Assembly (NCBI RefSeq): GCF_003265705.1
Contig: NW_020312817.1
Coordinates: 26,989,861 to 27,053,860, forward strand
Origin: Callorhinus ursinus
Lineage: Eukaryota > Chordata > Mammalia > Carnivora > Otariidae
DNA length: 64,000 nucleotides
Reading direction: 5' to 3'
Part shown: in pieces, positions 35,357-47,219 of the stretch
Numbering within the stretch: the first letter of the stretch is position 1
How the letters are laid out: the number at the start of each line of letters is the position of its first letter
The notes under the pieces: generated by a model
Told to the model about the DNA's origin: nothing
Seen by the model: the letters and a program-made list of their open reading frames with translations, nothing else
The model's database searches: none
Translations under genes and position numbers: made by a program

Positions 35357-35391
35357 AAATAAATAAATAAAATCTTTAAAACAACAACAAC
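35173..35391 (+). mobile_element. SINEC, sense, young, with target duplication
   Basis: Starts 91 bp after a TTC27 exon. Target duplication aaaaactaatgatt (35159-35172) and aaaaacttatgatt (35392-35405). Carries a long (CT)n of about 30 bases and an (aac)n tail, a mark of a relatively recent copy. Confidence 0.95.
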
Positions 35392-35432
35392 AAAAACTTA
35401 TGATTAACTCTTTATTGCTGTTAATAAGCATA

Positions 35433-35604
35433 GGGGTGCCTGGATGGCTCAATCGGTTAAACATCTGACTTTGGCTCAGTTCATGAGTTCAGGGTCCTGG
35501 GTTTGAGCCCAGGGTGGGCTCCCTGCTGAGTGGGGAATCTGCTTGTCCCTCCTCCCACTTGTGTGCACTCTCTCTCTCTCTTTCTCTCAAATAAATCTTT
35601 AAAA
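35433..35604 (+). mobile_element. SINEC, sense, with target duplication
   Basis: Head ggggtgcctggatggctcaa, tail ctctctcaaataaatctt plus A. Flanked by aataagcata on both sides. Confidence 0.93.
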
Positions 35605-35886
35605 AATAAGCATATATATGTGTTGTGAATATAAAATGATGAGTTGGCTTTCCTTTTGTTCATTTTGTTATTTCTAGAATTTGTTTGGCTCCAAAGCCCA
35701 GCTGTGTCCCTTAGTAGCTCTGTGACCACAATATTTAACCTCTCTAAAGCAAAACTGTTCCTCTGTTCAACACTTCTGACACCTATGGGTCTTCCATACC
35801 AAGCATTTCTCCACTTCCCTGTGGACATCAGTTCTGACGCTATCTGGACTTAGTGCAGACACCATAAACCTAAGGGCTCAGACCGA
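35605..35886. other. Intron sequence with no recognised repeat
   Basis: No family recognised. It ends in the left target duplication of the L1 at 35906. Confidence 0.4.
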
Positions 35887-35905
35887 CAAGACTGCCCTTT
35901 ACTTT

Positions 35906-36390
35906 ATTTTTATTTTATTTTATTTTTTAAGATGCTATAAATTTTAACAAGTGTCAATTTCAGAAATGTTATTCATTTTTTTCAAATTTTTATTTAAATT
36001 CTAGTTAGTTAACATACAGCGCGATATTGGTTTCAGGAGTAGGATTCAGTGATTCATCACTTAATACAACACCCATTGCTCAACACAACAAGGGCCCTCT
36101 TTAATACCCTTCACCGATCTACCCCAACCCCCACCGACCTCCCGCCACCAACCCTCAGTTTGTTCTCTATTAAGAGTCTCTTACGGTTTGTTTTCCTCTC
36201 TCTCTCTCTTTTATACCCCCCTCCCATTTGTTCAAATGTTTTGTTTCTTAAATTCTACATGGGAGTGAAATCATATGGTATTTGTCTTTCTCTGACTGAC
36301 TTACTTCACTTAACATAATACCCTCTAGTTCCATCCACGTTGTTGCACATGGCAAGATTTCATTCTTTTTGATGGCAAGTAATATTCCAT

Positions 36391-36423
<33 letters not shown>

Positions 36424-38424
36424 ATGTATATATATATACATATATATGTGTATATATATGTATATATATATATACATACCACACCTTCTTTATCCATTCA
36501 TCAGTCAATGGACATTTGGGTTCTTTCCATAATTTGGCTATTGTTGATAATGTTGCTCTAAACATCAAGGTGCATGTACCCCTTCCAATCTGTATTTTTG
36601 TATCCTTTGGGTAAATACCTACTAGTGCAGTTGCTGAATCATAGGGTAGTTCTGTTTTTAACTTTTGAGCCATCTCCATACAGTTTTCCAGAGTGGCTGA
36701 ACCAGTTTGCATTCCCGCCAACAGTGCAGAGAGGGTTCCCCTTACTCCACATCTTTGCCAACAACTGTTGTTTCCTGGGTTGTTAATTTTAGCCATTCTG
36801 CCAGGTGTGAGGTGGTATCTCATCATCGTGGTTTTGATTTGTATTTCCCTGACGATCAGTGATGTTGAGCATCTTTTCATATGTCTGTTAGCCATCTGGC
36901 TGTCTTCTTTGGAAAAATATCTGTTCATGTCTTCTGCCCATCTCTTGATTAGATTATTTGTTTTTTCAGTGTAGAGTTTGATAAGTTCTTTATAGATTTT
37001 AGATAATAACCCTTTATCAGATATGTTATTTGCAAATATCTTCTCCCATTCTGTCGGTTGTCTCTTAGTTTTGTTGATGGTTTCCTTTGATGTGCAGAAG
37101 GTTTTTATCTTGATGAACTCCCAATAATTCCCTTTTTTTCCTTTTTGCTTTTATTTCCCTTGCCTCAGGAGACATATCTAGAAAGATGTTGTTATGGCTG
37201 ATGTCAGAGAAATTACTGCTTGAGCTCTCTTCTAGGATTTTTATGGTTTCAGGTCTCACATTTAGGTCTTTCATCCATTTTGAATATACTTTTGTGTATG
37301 GTATAAGAAAGTAGTCCAGTTTCATTCTTCTGCATGTTACTGTCCAGTTTTCCCAACATCATTTGTTGAAGAGACTGTCTTTTTTCCACTGGATATTCTT
37401 TCCTGCTTTATCAGAGATGAGTTGACCATATAGTTGTAGGTCCATTTCTGGGTTCTCTACTATGTTCCAGTGATCTATGTGTCTATTTTTGTGCAGTACC
37501 ATACTGTCTTGATCACTACAGTGATCAAGCTTGAAGTCCAGAATCGTGATGCCTCCAGCTTTGCTTTTCTTTTTCAGGATTGCTTTGGCTATTTGGGGTC
37601 TTTTGTGGTTCTATATAAATTTTAGGATTGTTTGTTCTGGTTCTGTGAAAAATGCTGTTGGTATTTTGATAGGGATTGCATTAAGTATGTAGATTGCTTT
37701 GGGTAGTATAGATTTTTTAACAATGTTTGTTCTTCCAATCCATGAGCACAGAACGTTTTTCCATTTCTTTGTGTTCTCTTCAATTTCTTTCATAAGTGTT
37801 CTTTAGTTTTCAGAGTATAGATCTTGTACCTTTTTGGTTAAATTTATTCCTAGGTATCTTAGGGTTTTTGGTGCAATTGTAAATGGGATAGATTCCTTGA
37901 TTTCTTTTTTGGTTGCTTCATTATTGGTGTATAGAAATGCAACAGATTTCTGTACATTGACTTTATGTCCTGCAACTTTGCTGAATTCATGTATTCTAGC
38001 AATTTTTTGGTGGAGTCTTTAGCGTTTTCTATATAGGGTATCATGTCGTCTGCAAATAGTGAAAGTTTGACTTCTTTCTTGCCAATTTGGATGTCTTTTA
38101 TTTCTTTTTGTTGTCTAATTGCTGAGGCTAAGACTTCCAGTACCAGTAGTAATGGTGAGAGTGGACCAGCATCTTGTTCCTGAACGTAGGGGAAAAGTTC
38201 TCAGTTTTTCCCTATTGAGGATGATCTTATGGGTGTGGGTCTTTCATATATGGCCTTTATAATGTTGAGGTATGTTCCATCTATACCTACTTTGTTGAAG
38301 GTTTTTATCAAAATGGGTGCTGCGTTTTGTCAAATGCTTTTTCTGCATCTATTGAGGGGATCTTATCCTTTCTTTCAATAATGTATATCATTTTGATTGA
38401 TTTGCGAATATTGAACCACCCCTG
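35906..38424 (-). mobile_element. Carnivore L1, antisense, 5'-truncated, 2.5 kb, with target duplication
   Basis: Flanked by caagactgccctttacttt (35887-35905) and caagactgccctctacttt (38425-38443), 18 of 19 identical. Reading antisense it holds ORF2 from the reverse-transcriptase domain to its end (minus-strand pieces at 37859-38044, 37611-37793, 37065-37325 and 36248-36928) and the 3' UTR. Frames are broken by stops and frameshifts. A second A-rich tail after about 45 bp of non-L1 sequence (35930-35975) suggests a 3' transduction. A TG/TA microsatellite lies at 36391-36478. Confidence 0.94.
36391..36478 (+). repeat. (TG)n/(TA)n microsatellite inside L1
   Basis: About 88 bp of tg units followed by mixed tatata/catata units, located at the L1 ORF2 stop region, the same site as in the L1 at 33803. 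Confidence 0.93.
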
Positions 38425-38591
38425 CAAGACTGCCCTCTACTTTAGATGCCAACCTTAGGTCTGGTTCTGACTGACTGGCTATAAATCAGGGGTTCTACTG
38501 ACCCCCACCTGGAGTCCGATAAGTTGCTAAAATGGCTCACAGAATTTAGGGAAACTTTATGTTTATTCTCGTCCATTGACTAAATAGCATT

Positions 38592-38689
38592 TAGTCTCTT
38601 TCACAGTTTGTCTAATAACCTAACTGTGATGCAGTTGGTATAGTCTCTTTCACAGATTGTCTAATAACCTAATTGTGATGCAGTCTGAT
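38592..38689 (+). repeat. 49-bp tandem duplication, two copies
   Basis: Copy 1 at 38592-38640 and copy 2 at 38641-38689, both beginning tagtctctttcacag and containing gtctaataaccta. A few mismatches near the middle and at the end. Not part of a recognised repeat. Confidence 0.93.
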
Positions 38690-38811
38690 GGCCAAGAAAA
38701 ATTTAAAATGTTGTAAAAGATGTAGGATTTCATGAAGTCAATGACAGTGGTATTTTTAAAAATGTATTTTTTGCTTTGGAACAATTTAGTTGTAAGAATG
38801 TCATGTGAAGA

Positions 38812-38994
38812 GAGGTGACTGCGGGTCTCAGTTGGTTAAACATCTGATTCTTGATTTCAGCTCAGGTCATGATCTCAGGGTCGTGGGATCAAGCCCCATG
38901 TCAAGCTCCACACAGGGTGTGGAGCCTGCTTAAGATTCTCTCTGTCCCTCTCCCCCTCCCCCCACCTCTCTCTCCCTCTCTTTAAAAAAAAAAA
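38812..38994 (+). mobile_element. SINEC, sense, older, head damaged
   Basis: Body cagttggttaaacatctgat, tcatgatctcagggtcgtgg, then a CT-rich tract and poly(A). The first bases of the head are lost. Flanked by atgtgaaga on both sides (38803-38811, 38998-39006). Confidence 0.88.
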
Positions 38995-39009
38995 TTGATG
39001 TGAAGAACT

Positions 39010-39560
39010 ACCATCCATCCTTCTGACGAGACCCCAGTCAAGTTTTATCAGTAGTCCTAATAATGTCCTTTGTAGCAAAAGGATCCAAGCACAGCATTGA
39101 GCCACCTCATCCTTTGAGTTTTTTTTGTCTGGAACAGTTCCTCAGGCCTCTCTTGACTTCTGTGGGGTTGATGATCTTGAAGGTTACCAGCCAGTTATTT
39201 TGGAGATTGTCTTTCAATTTGGGTCTCTCTGACATTTCCTCATCATTTGATTCAGGTTACACAATTTTGACAGTAATATTCCAGAAGTATTGTAGTACTC
39301 TTCTCACGGTGTCCCTCTCAGGTGTCAGAGGCTGTGAGTTGTTCTGTGATGCTCTCTGATCACTTGCATAAGGTCATGTTGGTGGAGTTTCTCCCCATTG
39401 TAAAGTTACTCTTTACCTTGTAAATAATAAGCCTTTGGGGGGAGTTACTTTGAGATTATCATCCAATTTTCATCCACTTGTTTTAACATTTATTGATGTT
39501 TCTTGAGAGGGGAAGTTATTATCATGATGATTGCCAAGTGGCAATTTTATAATATCTTAG
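39010..39560 (-). mobile_element. Old L1-type 3' UTR fragment, antisense
   Basis: tagtcctaataatgtccttt, ggaacagttcctcaggcctc, cagttattttggagattgtc, cccattgtaaagttactctt: the same family and orientation as 2935-4095. Confidence 0.65.
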
Positions 39561-40438
39561 TTGGTATTCTGCTATAGGGAAGAGCTTTTTCTTCTTTTTA
39601 TTTATTCCTCCACTTATTTATTTATTTGAGTGTGTACTCGTGGATTTCTGTTTTATTCATTGGGATGTAATCTTATGCTGTCATTACTTATTTACTTTAC
39701 TCTTAATTTTTTATTTTGACAGAATTTCAGCTCATGTGAATGAGATAAGCTTAAGTATAGAGTATACTGTTTGTTGCTATAGTAAAAGCAGAAGTGGATT
39801 CTCTGTGTCTGAGAATGCTAATTATTCCCAGTTATCCATTCTTCATTTAGTAATAGAACCTTAGTTTTATACAGACATATGACTTCCCATCCTCCTTTGC
39901 ATAACAGTATGTGGGTGGAAATGATGGGTACCACTTCTGAGTCAGGTATTCCCCTGGCCTTTTGCCCTTTCCTATTGTGTAGAAGGTCAGGAGCAGTGGG
40001 GCTGCCATCTTAGATCAGAGATGCCATGTGTTGAGGAATGCAGAGCTCTTTTACCAGCTCTGCCTCATTTATCACTGGATTTATAAATGAGAAAGAAAAT
40101 TATGTCTTGCTTAATAAGTATATTTAAAAAATTTCTTTTTACAGTAGTTTAACCTGTATGGACTAAGCTGAGAGCACTCTGTTAATGTTCCTGGAGGTAC
40201 AAAGATTAATCTGTAGGGTCTAACTCTTTGCTAGCTCTGTCCACCGAAAGTTTAGAGCAGTGGCACCTCAGTAGCAGATGAGCACACCTAGTGCCCAGAT
40301 CTTGGTTTCTAAATACCAGTCTTCAATAAGAGGGACCCATGCTCCTTGCATAGTAGCTGAAGCAGGGAAAATACAAGATGGGTGTGGAATATCTCTTGTA
40401 GTGCAAGAAAATAAAGTAGTGTTAAGAAAAGGGATCTG
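39561..40438. other. Intron sequence with no recognised repeat
   Basis: AT-rich, nothing recognised. Confidence 0.4.
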
Positions 40439-40645
40439 GGGGGCACTTGGGTGGAACAGTTGGTTAAGCATCTGATTCTTGGTTTTGTCTCAGGTTGTCA
40501 TCTCACAGTCATGAGACTGAACCCCATGTCAGGCTTCCCACCCAATGTAGAGTCTGCTTGAGATTCTCTCTCCCTCTTCTTCTGCCCCTCCCACTTGTGC
40601 TCTCTTTCTCTCTCTCTCAAATAAATAAATAAATCTTAAAAAAAC
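40439..40645 (+). mobile_element. SINEC, sense, older
   Basis: Head gggggcacttgggtggaaca, tail ctctcaaataaataaataaatc plus A. Confidence 0.9.
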
Positions 40646-40654
40646 AAAAAGGGG

Positions 40655-41570
40655 AGTTGGGGGCATGTCAGAAGGACACAGCAGCTAATCTGAAAGAGAA
40701 CCCAATGGCCAAAGCTAGAACAATTTGAGTAACAAAATGAATAACATAGTATTTGATTATAATCCAAGTTATAAAATAAATACATGGGTCCATACTGCTA
40801 TAAATGAATGAATGATTGAATAAATGGGATAAAGGACAAGTCTTCCTGACAGAAGAATTTTAAATAATTTATGTAGATACTCCCCCTGTCTAGGAGGTGA
40901 AGTTTAGTCTCTCTCTCCTAGAGTGTGAGCTGGGCTTACTGAATCACTTAGTTATCACTTAGTGAATCACTTCTCTATGGAAACAGAACAACGGTAGCTT
41001 TACAGTGGAGAAACCTGGCAACCCCTACCTTAATCAGGTGATCATGGTTAGCATCACCAGCAATAAGTCTATTGATCTCACATACCTCTGATCATAGGCT
41101 ATGGTGAAAAGAGCACTTCACCCCTGTGGGATCCTTCCACCAAACCAGTAACACCTAATTACAAGACAACATGAGAAAAAACCCAATTGAGACATCCTAC
41201 GGAATACCTGGCTAGTACTCTTTCAAGAGTGTCCAGGTCATGAACAACATGAACTGAGAAACCGACACACATCAGAGAGAGACGCTAAGGCAACTTGATA
41301 GTGTCCTAGATTGGATCTTGGAACAGAAAAAGGGCGTTAATGGGAAAACTAATGAAATACAAATAAAGTCTGTAGTTTAATTAATAGTAATGGGCCAATG
41401 TTAATTTCTTAGTCTTGAAAAATAGGTTGTGATTAAGTAATTTGTTAACATCAAGAGAAATTGGATGAAGACTGGATAGGAACTCTCCATAGTGTCTTTT
41501 CAGATTTTCTATAAATCTGAAATTGTTCCAAAATAAAAAGTTTATCTTAAATGAAAAAAAAACCCAAACA
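40655..41570 (+). mobile_element. Old L1 3' UTR, sense (L1ME-like)
   Basis: Classical text: cagtggagaaacctggcaac, ttaatcaggtgatcatggtt, gtccaggtcatgaacaacat, ggaacagaaaaagggcgtta, aataaagtctgtagtttaat, ending ccaaaataaaaagtttatct and poly(A). About 0.9 kb. Confidence 0.85.
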
Positions 41571-41627
41571 CATTTATATTCTAATTAGAGAGAAAAGTTT
41601 ATCTTGGTTTAAGAATGTGTATGCCTG

Positions 41628-41746
41628 GTGATGCCAGGCTGACTCAGTTGGTGGAGCCGGCGACTCTACATCTCAAGGTGTGGTGAGTTTGAGCCCTATG
41701 CTGGTGTAGAGATTACTTAAAAATGAAATCTTAAAAAAAAAAAAGG
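41628..41746 (+). mobile_element. Old short tRNA-derived SINE, sense, with 15-bp perfect target duplication
   Basis: Flanked by gaatgtgtatgcctg at 41613-41627 and 41747-41761, identical. Body: ctgactcagttggtggagcc, gtgagtttgagccctatgct, gattacttaaaaatgaaatc and poly(A). No CT-rich tract. It is sequence-diverged from the standard SINEC here, yet its flanks are perfect. Confidence 0.9.
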
Positions 41747-41761
41747 GAATGTGTATGCCTG

Positions 41762-42829
41762 CGGGTACCACGTTATCACTGCTACTTGTTTGGTTTCTGG
41801 TTCTATAGGCCGCTCCTGCCCGGCATCTAAACAATGGGGGGTAGGCAGTGCATGTCCTAGGTGCAGATGTTTCTTATTTTAATGAGACTTGAGTTAGATT
41901 TTTAACTGGGAACATCGGAAGGAAATACATAGTGAGATGTAAATACTGGGTGAAGTATGTTCAGGTTTACCAAATAATCATAACTTGGTACCGTTTACAA
42001 GGCTGGGTGGTAGGAAGGAGGAAGAGGTGACTTAGAGAGAATGCATGTAGTGTGTGTGGACTACAGAGTCCTTCAGTCTGGTTCATGCTGGGGAGCAGCG
42101 TGAGATAAAATGTTGGAAGGGCTGTCTGTTCTATTTCTGGTGTCAACCGTCATATAAGGCTGCAGAATGTGGATTTTCTCCTCTGAGTAAAAGGAACTAT
42201 GGGTAACATGACAGAAGTCAGAGTTTCAAAGAGAGTCCTAGAGTACAGTAGCATTTATTGGTGAAAATAGAAGCAGAAACCTCAATTGGGGATTACTTTC
42301 ATAGGTCTGCTTACTGGGAGCAGATTTAGTATGGATAGAAATACAGATCCAAGAGATGATTTATGTAGTTGTTCTAAGTTAGAGAAATCAGTTAATTTAC
42401 CTTCAGTGAAATTGAAGGGAAAATGAAAGATGGTGATACTTATGACACTTTTTTGTATGGCTGCTTAAATTAAACTCTCTGGGAAAAAATGTTCAGAATA
42501 AGAGTATTTTTCAAAGAGCGGTATCAGGAAACTAAACAATGTGAGCACTTTAAAAACAGTCTTTAAGATCTTTTTAAAGCTCTTAGAAATAGCTACCCTG
42601 CATTTAAAAGTCTGTTAGTTGCCAGGTAAAAGCAGATGTTTATCTGGATTAAGTGAAGTTTTTGTTCAAAAAAATCCATGCAGATAAAAAACCAGACAAA
42701 CAAAAAATCCATGAAGACAAAAATCCCACGTTCCTTTCCAGAACTTTTCTGTGTCAGCAAAGTTTGGCCAACCCACAGGAGGGTTACCAAGTTACTATAA
42801 ATGTCAGTGCTACTAACTTCCTGGTTAAC
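41762..42829. other. Intron sequence with no recognised repeat
   Basis: Nothing recognised. Confidence 0.4.
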
Positions 42830-42915
42830 AAACATTTATTGAATTCTTAGTATGTACCAGGCACTGTATTGGGCCCTGGGTATGCTAAGATAATTAATAT
42901 GTAAGCTTTCAGGAG
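42830..42915 (+). mobile_element. Ancient mammalian interspersed repeat, short (family uncertain)
   Basis: aacatttattgaattcttag, tatgtaccaggcactgtatt, gggccctgggtatgctaaga, caggagcttacatttgaa. Confidence 0.6.
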
Positions 42916-44569
42916 CTTACATTTGAAGGGCCGAATTCTTTGTCTTGGAATTATTTTCCACCTCCTCTTTTTCAGCCCCCTCCCCCCTCTGTCTGCAAAA
43001 TACGATGCAGTTACCATGTCATTTTGCTTTTCTTCCTGCATACTGTTTGAATTTATTGAGGGCCTCCTATGTGCTCTACACTTTGTCACATACTGTTTTA
43101 ACCATTCTACTTCTTTTCAGTGAGTAACATCGTACCTCAGAGCCCTTTATATTATTGTCACAAGTTGTTTTCTCCAAAACAATGAGACACAGAGATCAGG
43201 GTTAAGTGCCACCTGAAGAGAAACAGGATGGAGTGGGATTGGGCTGAGGAAGAAGTCACATGGAGGTGTGGGCCCAACATAGCCCAAGGTGTTTCTCGCG
43301 CTCAGCGGTCCCCCTGACTTTCTATCTTCCCTTCCCCGCCACGGGATGTAGGTGGCCCTGGGAAGGGGCGAGACCTCAGGCCAGGTGCTCTCAGTGGCTG
43401 TAGGGGACGCTAAGACAGCTGACAGCCAGGGGCCACGTGTGCACCCCACTCCCTGCAGCTGGGCCCAGTGTAAAACAAAGAAGGAAGGTGAAGGTGTGGT
43501 TTCGTGATCAGCACTTTAAATTATTCATGCTGAATTGCTCCTGTTGTATTGAAGATCATTTATTAAAAGCTCATTTCACACTAAGCAGAGTGTTGAAATA
43601 ACTGGTGTTAAAATGATCAAATATGCATATTATATTAAAATGTGTATAGTTTTTTGTTCAAGGAGACTACACATAAATTTTTTAAATTTTATTTTGGGAA
43701 ACAGTTTAAGTTTTTTTTTTTTTTTTTGGCCAAAGTTTGGCCTTAATACAAATAGTACTAGATTACATTTATTTATTAATGAAGGACATACTCACTTAGA
43801 AATGATTTGCTTTGCATTCATCTCTTACGTTAACTTTGGCATATGAAATAACTGTCATCATTCAGTTTTCTTTTGGAGCAGCAGTTAAACTCAAAAAGTA
43901 GAGTGGTAAATTTGTAAGTGTATAGCACATCTTTTTAATTTGAAACCTACATTATTCTCTGAATTATGCACATTATGTTTTTGGGCATCAAATAATAAAA
44001 GGATGTGTTTGAGGAAAATAGATATAAAGAGGGAGCTCTTTAAGATGCTCTTGCATCTTGCCCTGTCTTGGCCTTCATGTATCTTGTATTTCCCCGTCTT
44101 GCCATCCAAATCCTGCATTCTGAAGAGAGTTGTATACTTCTCTGCCTACAGGACAGGATGAGGAGTTGTTATTTCTGCCTTTACAGGGTGATACCGCAGA
44201 GAAAATCACTTCACACCCCAACCCAGAAATTTTGGAATTTAGCCAGATCATGTGACAAGGTGAATGCAGGATTTGTCTGATTTTCTGTCCCTTGTTGAGC
44301 TATTTAGCTCATTATCTGAACTCTTGCCAATTCTCTGATTCAGGGTTTGATATTACTGTATTTGTTGAAGTTGCTGCATCCCCGAAGAATTAAGAGGAAA
44401 ATGATTTTTCAAATACCTGTCTACATAAAACAATGTTTAGGAGAAATTCTGTTTTAGTTTCTGTGAAACTCTGTTTCCTTCCTCAGCTGTTATGTGATAA
44501 AACGATAAGCTGTTAAGGCTGAAAGAAAAATAAGCCAGAAGGAGCTGTTTAGGGAAAAGCTCAGTCTTG
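42916..44569. other. Intron sequence, unassigned; locally GC-rich at 43200-43470
   Basis: No repeat or exon recognised. 43200-43470 is much more GC-rich than its surroundings and carries a 100-residue minus-strand frame without family resemblance. 43711-43727 is a pure T run. Confidence 0.4.
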
Positions 44570-44665
44570 TCATATTATAAGTTGAGGAAGCGCAGGTGGG
44601 ATGAGGTCAGGTGACTCGCCCCCGTTGGCCTGGCTAGTTAATGACAGAGTCGCGACTGTAACTTG
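44570..44665 (-). mobile_element. MIR, antisense
   Basis: aagttgaggaagcgcaggtg, ggtcaggtgactcgcccccg, agttaatgacagagtcgcga. Confidence 0.6.
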
Positions 44666-45108
44666 CACAGTGATGAGCAGCTACATTGAATGATACGATG
44701 GCAAGTCCTGAAGACGGCCGATTTGGGAGGGATTTCTGAGAAATGCCAAACTTAAAAGGAGGATATTGCATCCCACCGAAAGGTAAATAAACCAATGTTA
44801 CAAGATCCACAGAGGAAGAAGGAACTTCAAATTGAGGACAATCATTAAAAATACCCTATCTCATGAAAATTATTCTAGGCTGGAGTTCTTTAACGATTGC
44901 ATGTTTGGGGCATGATGGTGGTAATGACAAAGAAAATGATGTTTATGGAAACATTGTTTGAGTGGTTATGATTCAGAAGCAATGAATTAAAGTGAGATTA
45001 TATTCTCTAGTACTTATTCATACCCTCCTTTTGATTATTTTATGTTATTATGTTATTAAAATAATCTTGCTAATGAATTTTAATTACTCAGTTATCTCTT
45101 AGCCCTGG
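44666..45108. other. Intron sequence with no recognised repeat
   Basis: Nothing recognised. Confidence 0.4.
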
Positions 45109-45300
45109 TTTTTTTTTATTTTTTTATTTATTTGACAGAGAGAGATACAGTGAGAGAGGGAACACAAGCAGGGGGAGTGGGAAAGGGAGAAGCAGACTCC
45201 CAGCTGAGCGGGGAGCCCCATGTGGGGCTCGATCCCAGGACCCTGGGATCATGACCTGAGCTGAAGGCAGTCGCCCAACGACTGAGCCACCCAGGCACCT
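45109..45300 (-). mobile_element. SINEC, antisense
   Basis: Poly(T), ttatttatttgacagagaga, reverse head gagccacccaggcacctc. Flanked by similar atctcttagccctg/atcttaaccctg. Confidence 0.92.
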
Positions 45301-45712
45301 CATCTTAACCCTGTTAATTTAGATGAGGACGGTCTGCCCCTGTTCAGGTAGCTCTGCCTTTAAAGATGCTTTTCCAACAGGGATCTTTTCCTTCACCTTT
45401 GAATTTCTGGGAGGACAGTGCATTGAACTGGGAATTGGAAATTATAACAGTTTTCTGTCACTGGAGACTGTACTGCATTTGACTTTCTTTACTGTGGTTG
45501 TTAACTGAGATTTAACAATTTTTAAATGAGTTTTAGTTTTCCAAGAACATCTGTTCTTGATACTGGAGCTGCATATATGCTTTGATGGAATAGATGTTTT
45601 CCATCATATTTGATTCTGGAGGGAGAATGGTCCAGAACAAAATGATTGGTACTGTTGTGGAGATTATTGCTCCCATATAGGCTAAAACACTTCTGTTTTA
45701 AAAGCTGATAGT

Positions 45713-45879
45713 CCTGGGGCAGCTGAGTGGCTCCGTTGGTTAAGCATCCCACTCTTGGTTTCGGCTCAGGTTGTGATCTTGGGGTTGTGAGATTGAGTCC
45801 CAGGTTGGGCTCAGTGTGGAGTGTACTTGAGATTCTCTCTCCTTCTCACTCCCTAAAATAAATAAATCTTAAAAAGAAA
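45713..45879 (+). mobile_element. SINEC, sense, older, with target duplication
   Basis: Flanked by aaagctgatagt at 45701-45712 and 45881-45892. Head ctggggcagctgagtggctc, short CT-rich tract, aataaataaatctt. Confidence 0.92.
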
Positions 45880-45892
45880 AAAAGCTGATAGT

Positions 45893-46149
45893 TCTTTCTT
45901 TACATGGCTGTTTAATTTCTAGTAATGGTTAAAGGCATGTCATAACAAAAAAATTAGGGAAAAACTGGTCGCAGAAATAATAACGTCAGGATTTATACAG
46001 TGAGCCTCGTACTTGTTTTTGAATAATTTTGTAAAGGGGTCCTTCACATTATTTTTTATACTGAGGGAAAACCATACTGCTGGCATTATATGTAACACTT
46101 GGACCAAGTCTATGATGAGTAGTGGCAAAGTATGTTTTGTTTTTTTAAA
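45893..46149. other. Intron sequence with no recognised repeat
   Basis: Nothing recognised. Confidence 0.35.
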
Positions 46150-46550
46150 CGATGTCATTGTTTTTAATTGCTTTTAATTATAGAAATAATACCTGCTAAT
46201 TATCAAAAGTATAAGCGATAGAGAAGCAGAAGTAAAAAACTGTGTTTTCCCCCACCTTGCTTGCCTTCCGGCCTCAATATGTAACCTTCTAGACTTCTTT
46301 CTCTGCATAAATAAATGGTATGCTTAAACATCAGTGGCTTCATGCAGTCTCTATTACTTTATACCTTTTTGCCTCTTACCAGAACAACCTGATCAGCTCT
46401 ATGTGCCGGTACCTGTGGATCTAGCTCATTCATTCCAGCAGCCGTATGTCACTCTGTTAAATGGAGGTGCTATAATTTATTGAACCTCTCCCCTATTTTT
46501 CAAGGTGCCCTTTAATTAATGTATTTTGATTTTTAAACTGCCTATTAGAA
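46150..46550 (-). mobile_element. Old L1 3' UTR fragment, antisense
   Basis: ttttaattatagaaataata, atgtaaccttctagacttct, ctctgcataaataaatggta and tgctataatttattgaacct follow the common old L1 antisense layout. Confidence 0.65.
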
Positions 46551-46748
46551 ACTTTCATACTATACATAGTAGAGAAAAGTCTACTCAGAAGGATCTCAAA
46601 TGCAAGATGTAAATTCTCCAATTCCCAGCTCACTCTTTAGCAGTTTCTTTTTTGTTGTTGTTCTAGTGGTTTCCATTATAACTTTAAATGTTTATACTTC
46701 TATTGTACTTCTTTAAATGCTTGTACTCTTTTTCTTGATTTTTCAACT

Positions 46749-46938
46749 TTTTTTTTTTAAAGATTTATTTGAGAGGGATGTGGGGGGCAGTGGCAGAGGG
46801 AGAGGGAGAAAGAGTCTTAAGCAGACTCCACGCTGAGTGTGGAGCCCAACGTGGGGCTCCATCTCATGATGTTGAGATCACGACCTGGGCTGAAACCAGG
46901 AGTTGGATGCTTAACCAGCTGAACCACCCAGGTGCCCC
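46749..46938 (-). mobile_element. SINEC, antisense, with target duplication
   Basis: Flanked by ttgatttttcaact (46735-46748) and ttgatttatcaact (from 46939). Reverse head gaaccacccaggtgcccc. Confidence 0.93.
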
Positions 46939-47026
46939 TTGATTTATCAACTCTAGATAGAATCTGTTGTCTCCACACTATGAATTATGGATAAGCCAGT
47001 ATATCTCTCATCCCCTCTTCCATTTT

Positions 47027-47219
47027 TTTTAAAGATTTTATTTATTTATTTGACAGAGAAAGATACAGCGAGAGAGGGAACACAAGCAGGGGGAATGGGA
47101 GAGGGAGAAGCAGGCTTCCTGCTGAGCAGGGAGCCTGATGTGGGGCTCGATGCTAGGACCCTGGGATCATGACCTGAGCCGAAGGCAGAAGCTTAATGAC
47201 TGAGCCACTCAGGCGCCCC
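47027..47219 (-). mobile_element. SINEC, antisense, with target duplication
   Basis: Flanked by cctcttccattttt and ccttcttccattttt. Head gagccactcaggcgcccc. The plus-strand frame starting at 46987 runs through it and is not a gene. Confidence 0.93.

Noticed and set aside
36248..36928. 226-residue minus-strand open frame
   Set aside because: L1 ORF2 C-terminus read through an expanded microsatellite (the run of Tyr, Ile, Thr and His residues).
43200..43470. GC-rich segment as a CpG island or promoter
   Set aside because: It is too short and has few CpG dinucleotides; no exon or promoter motif nearby.
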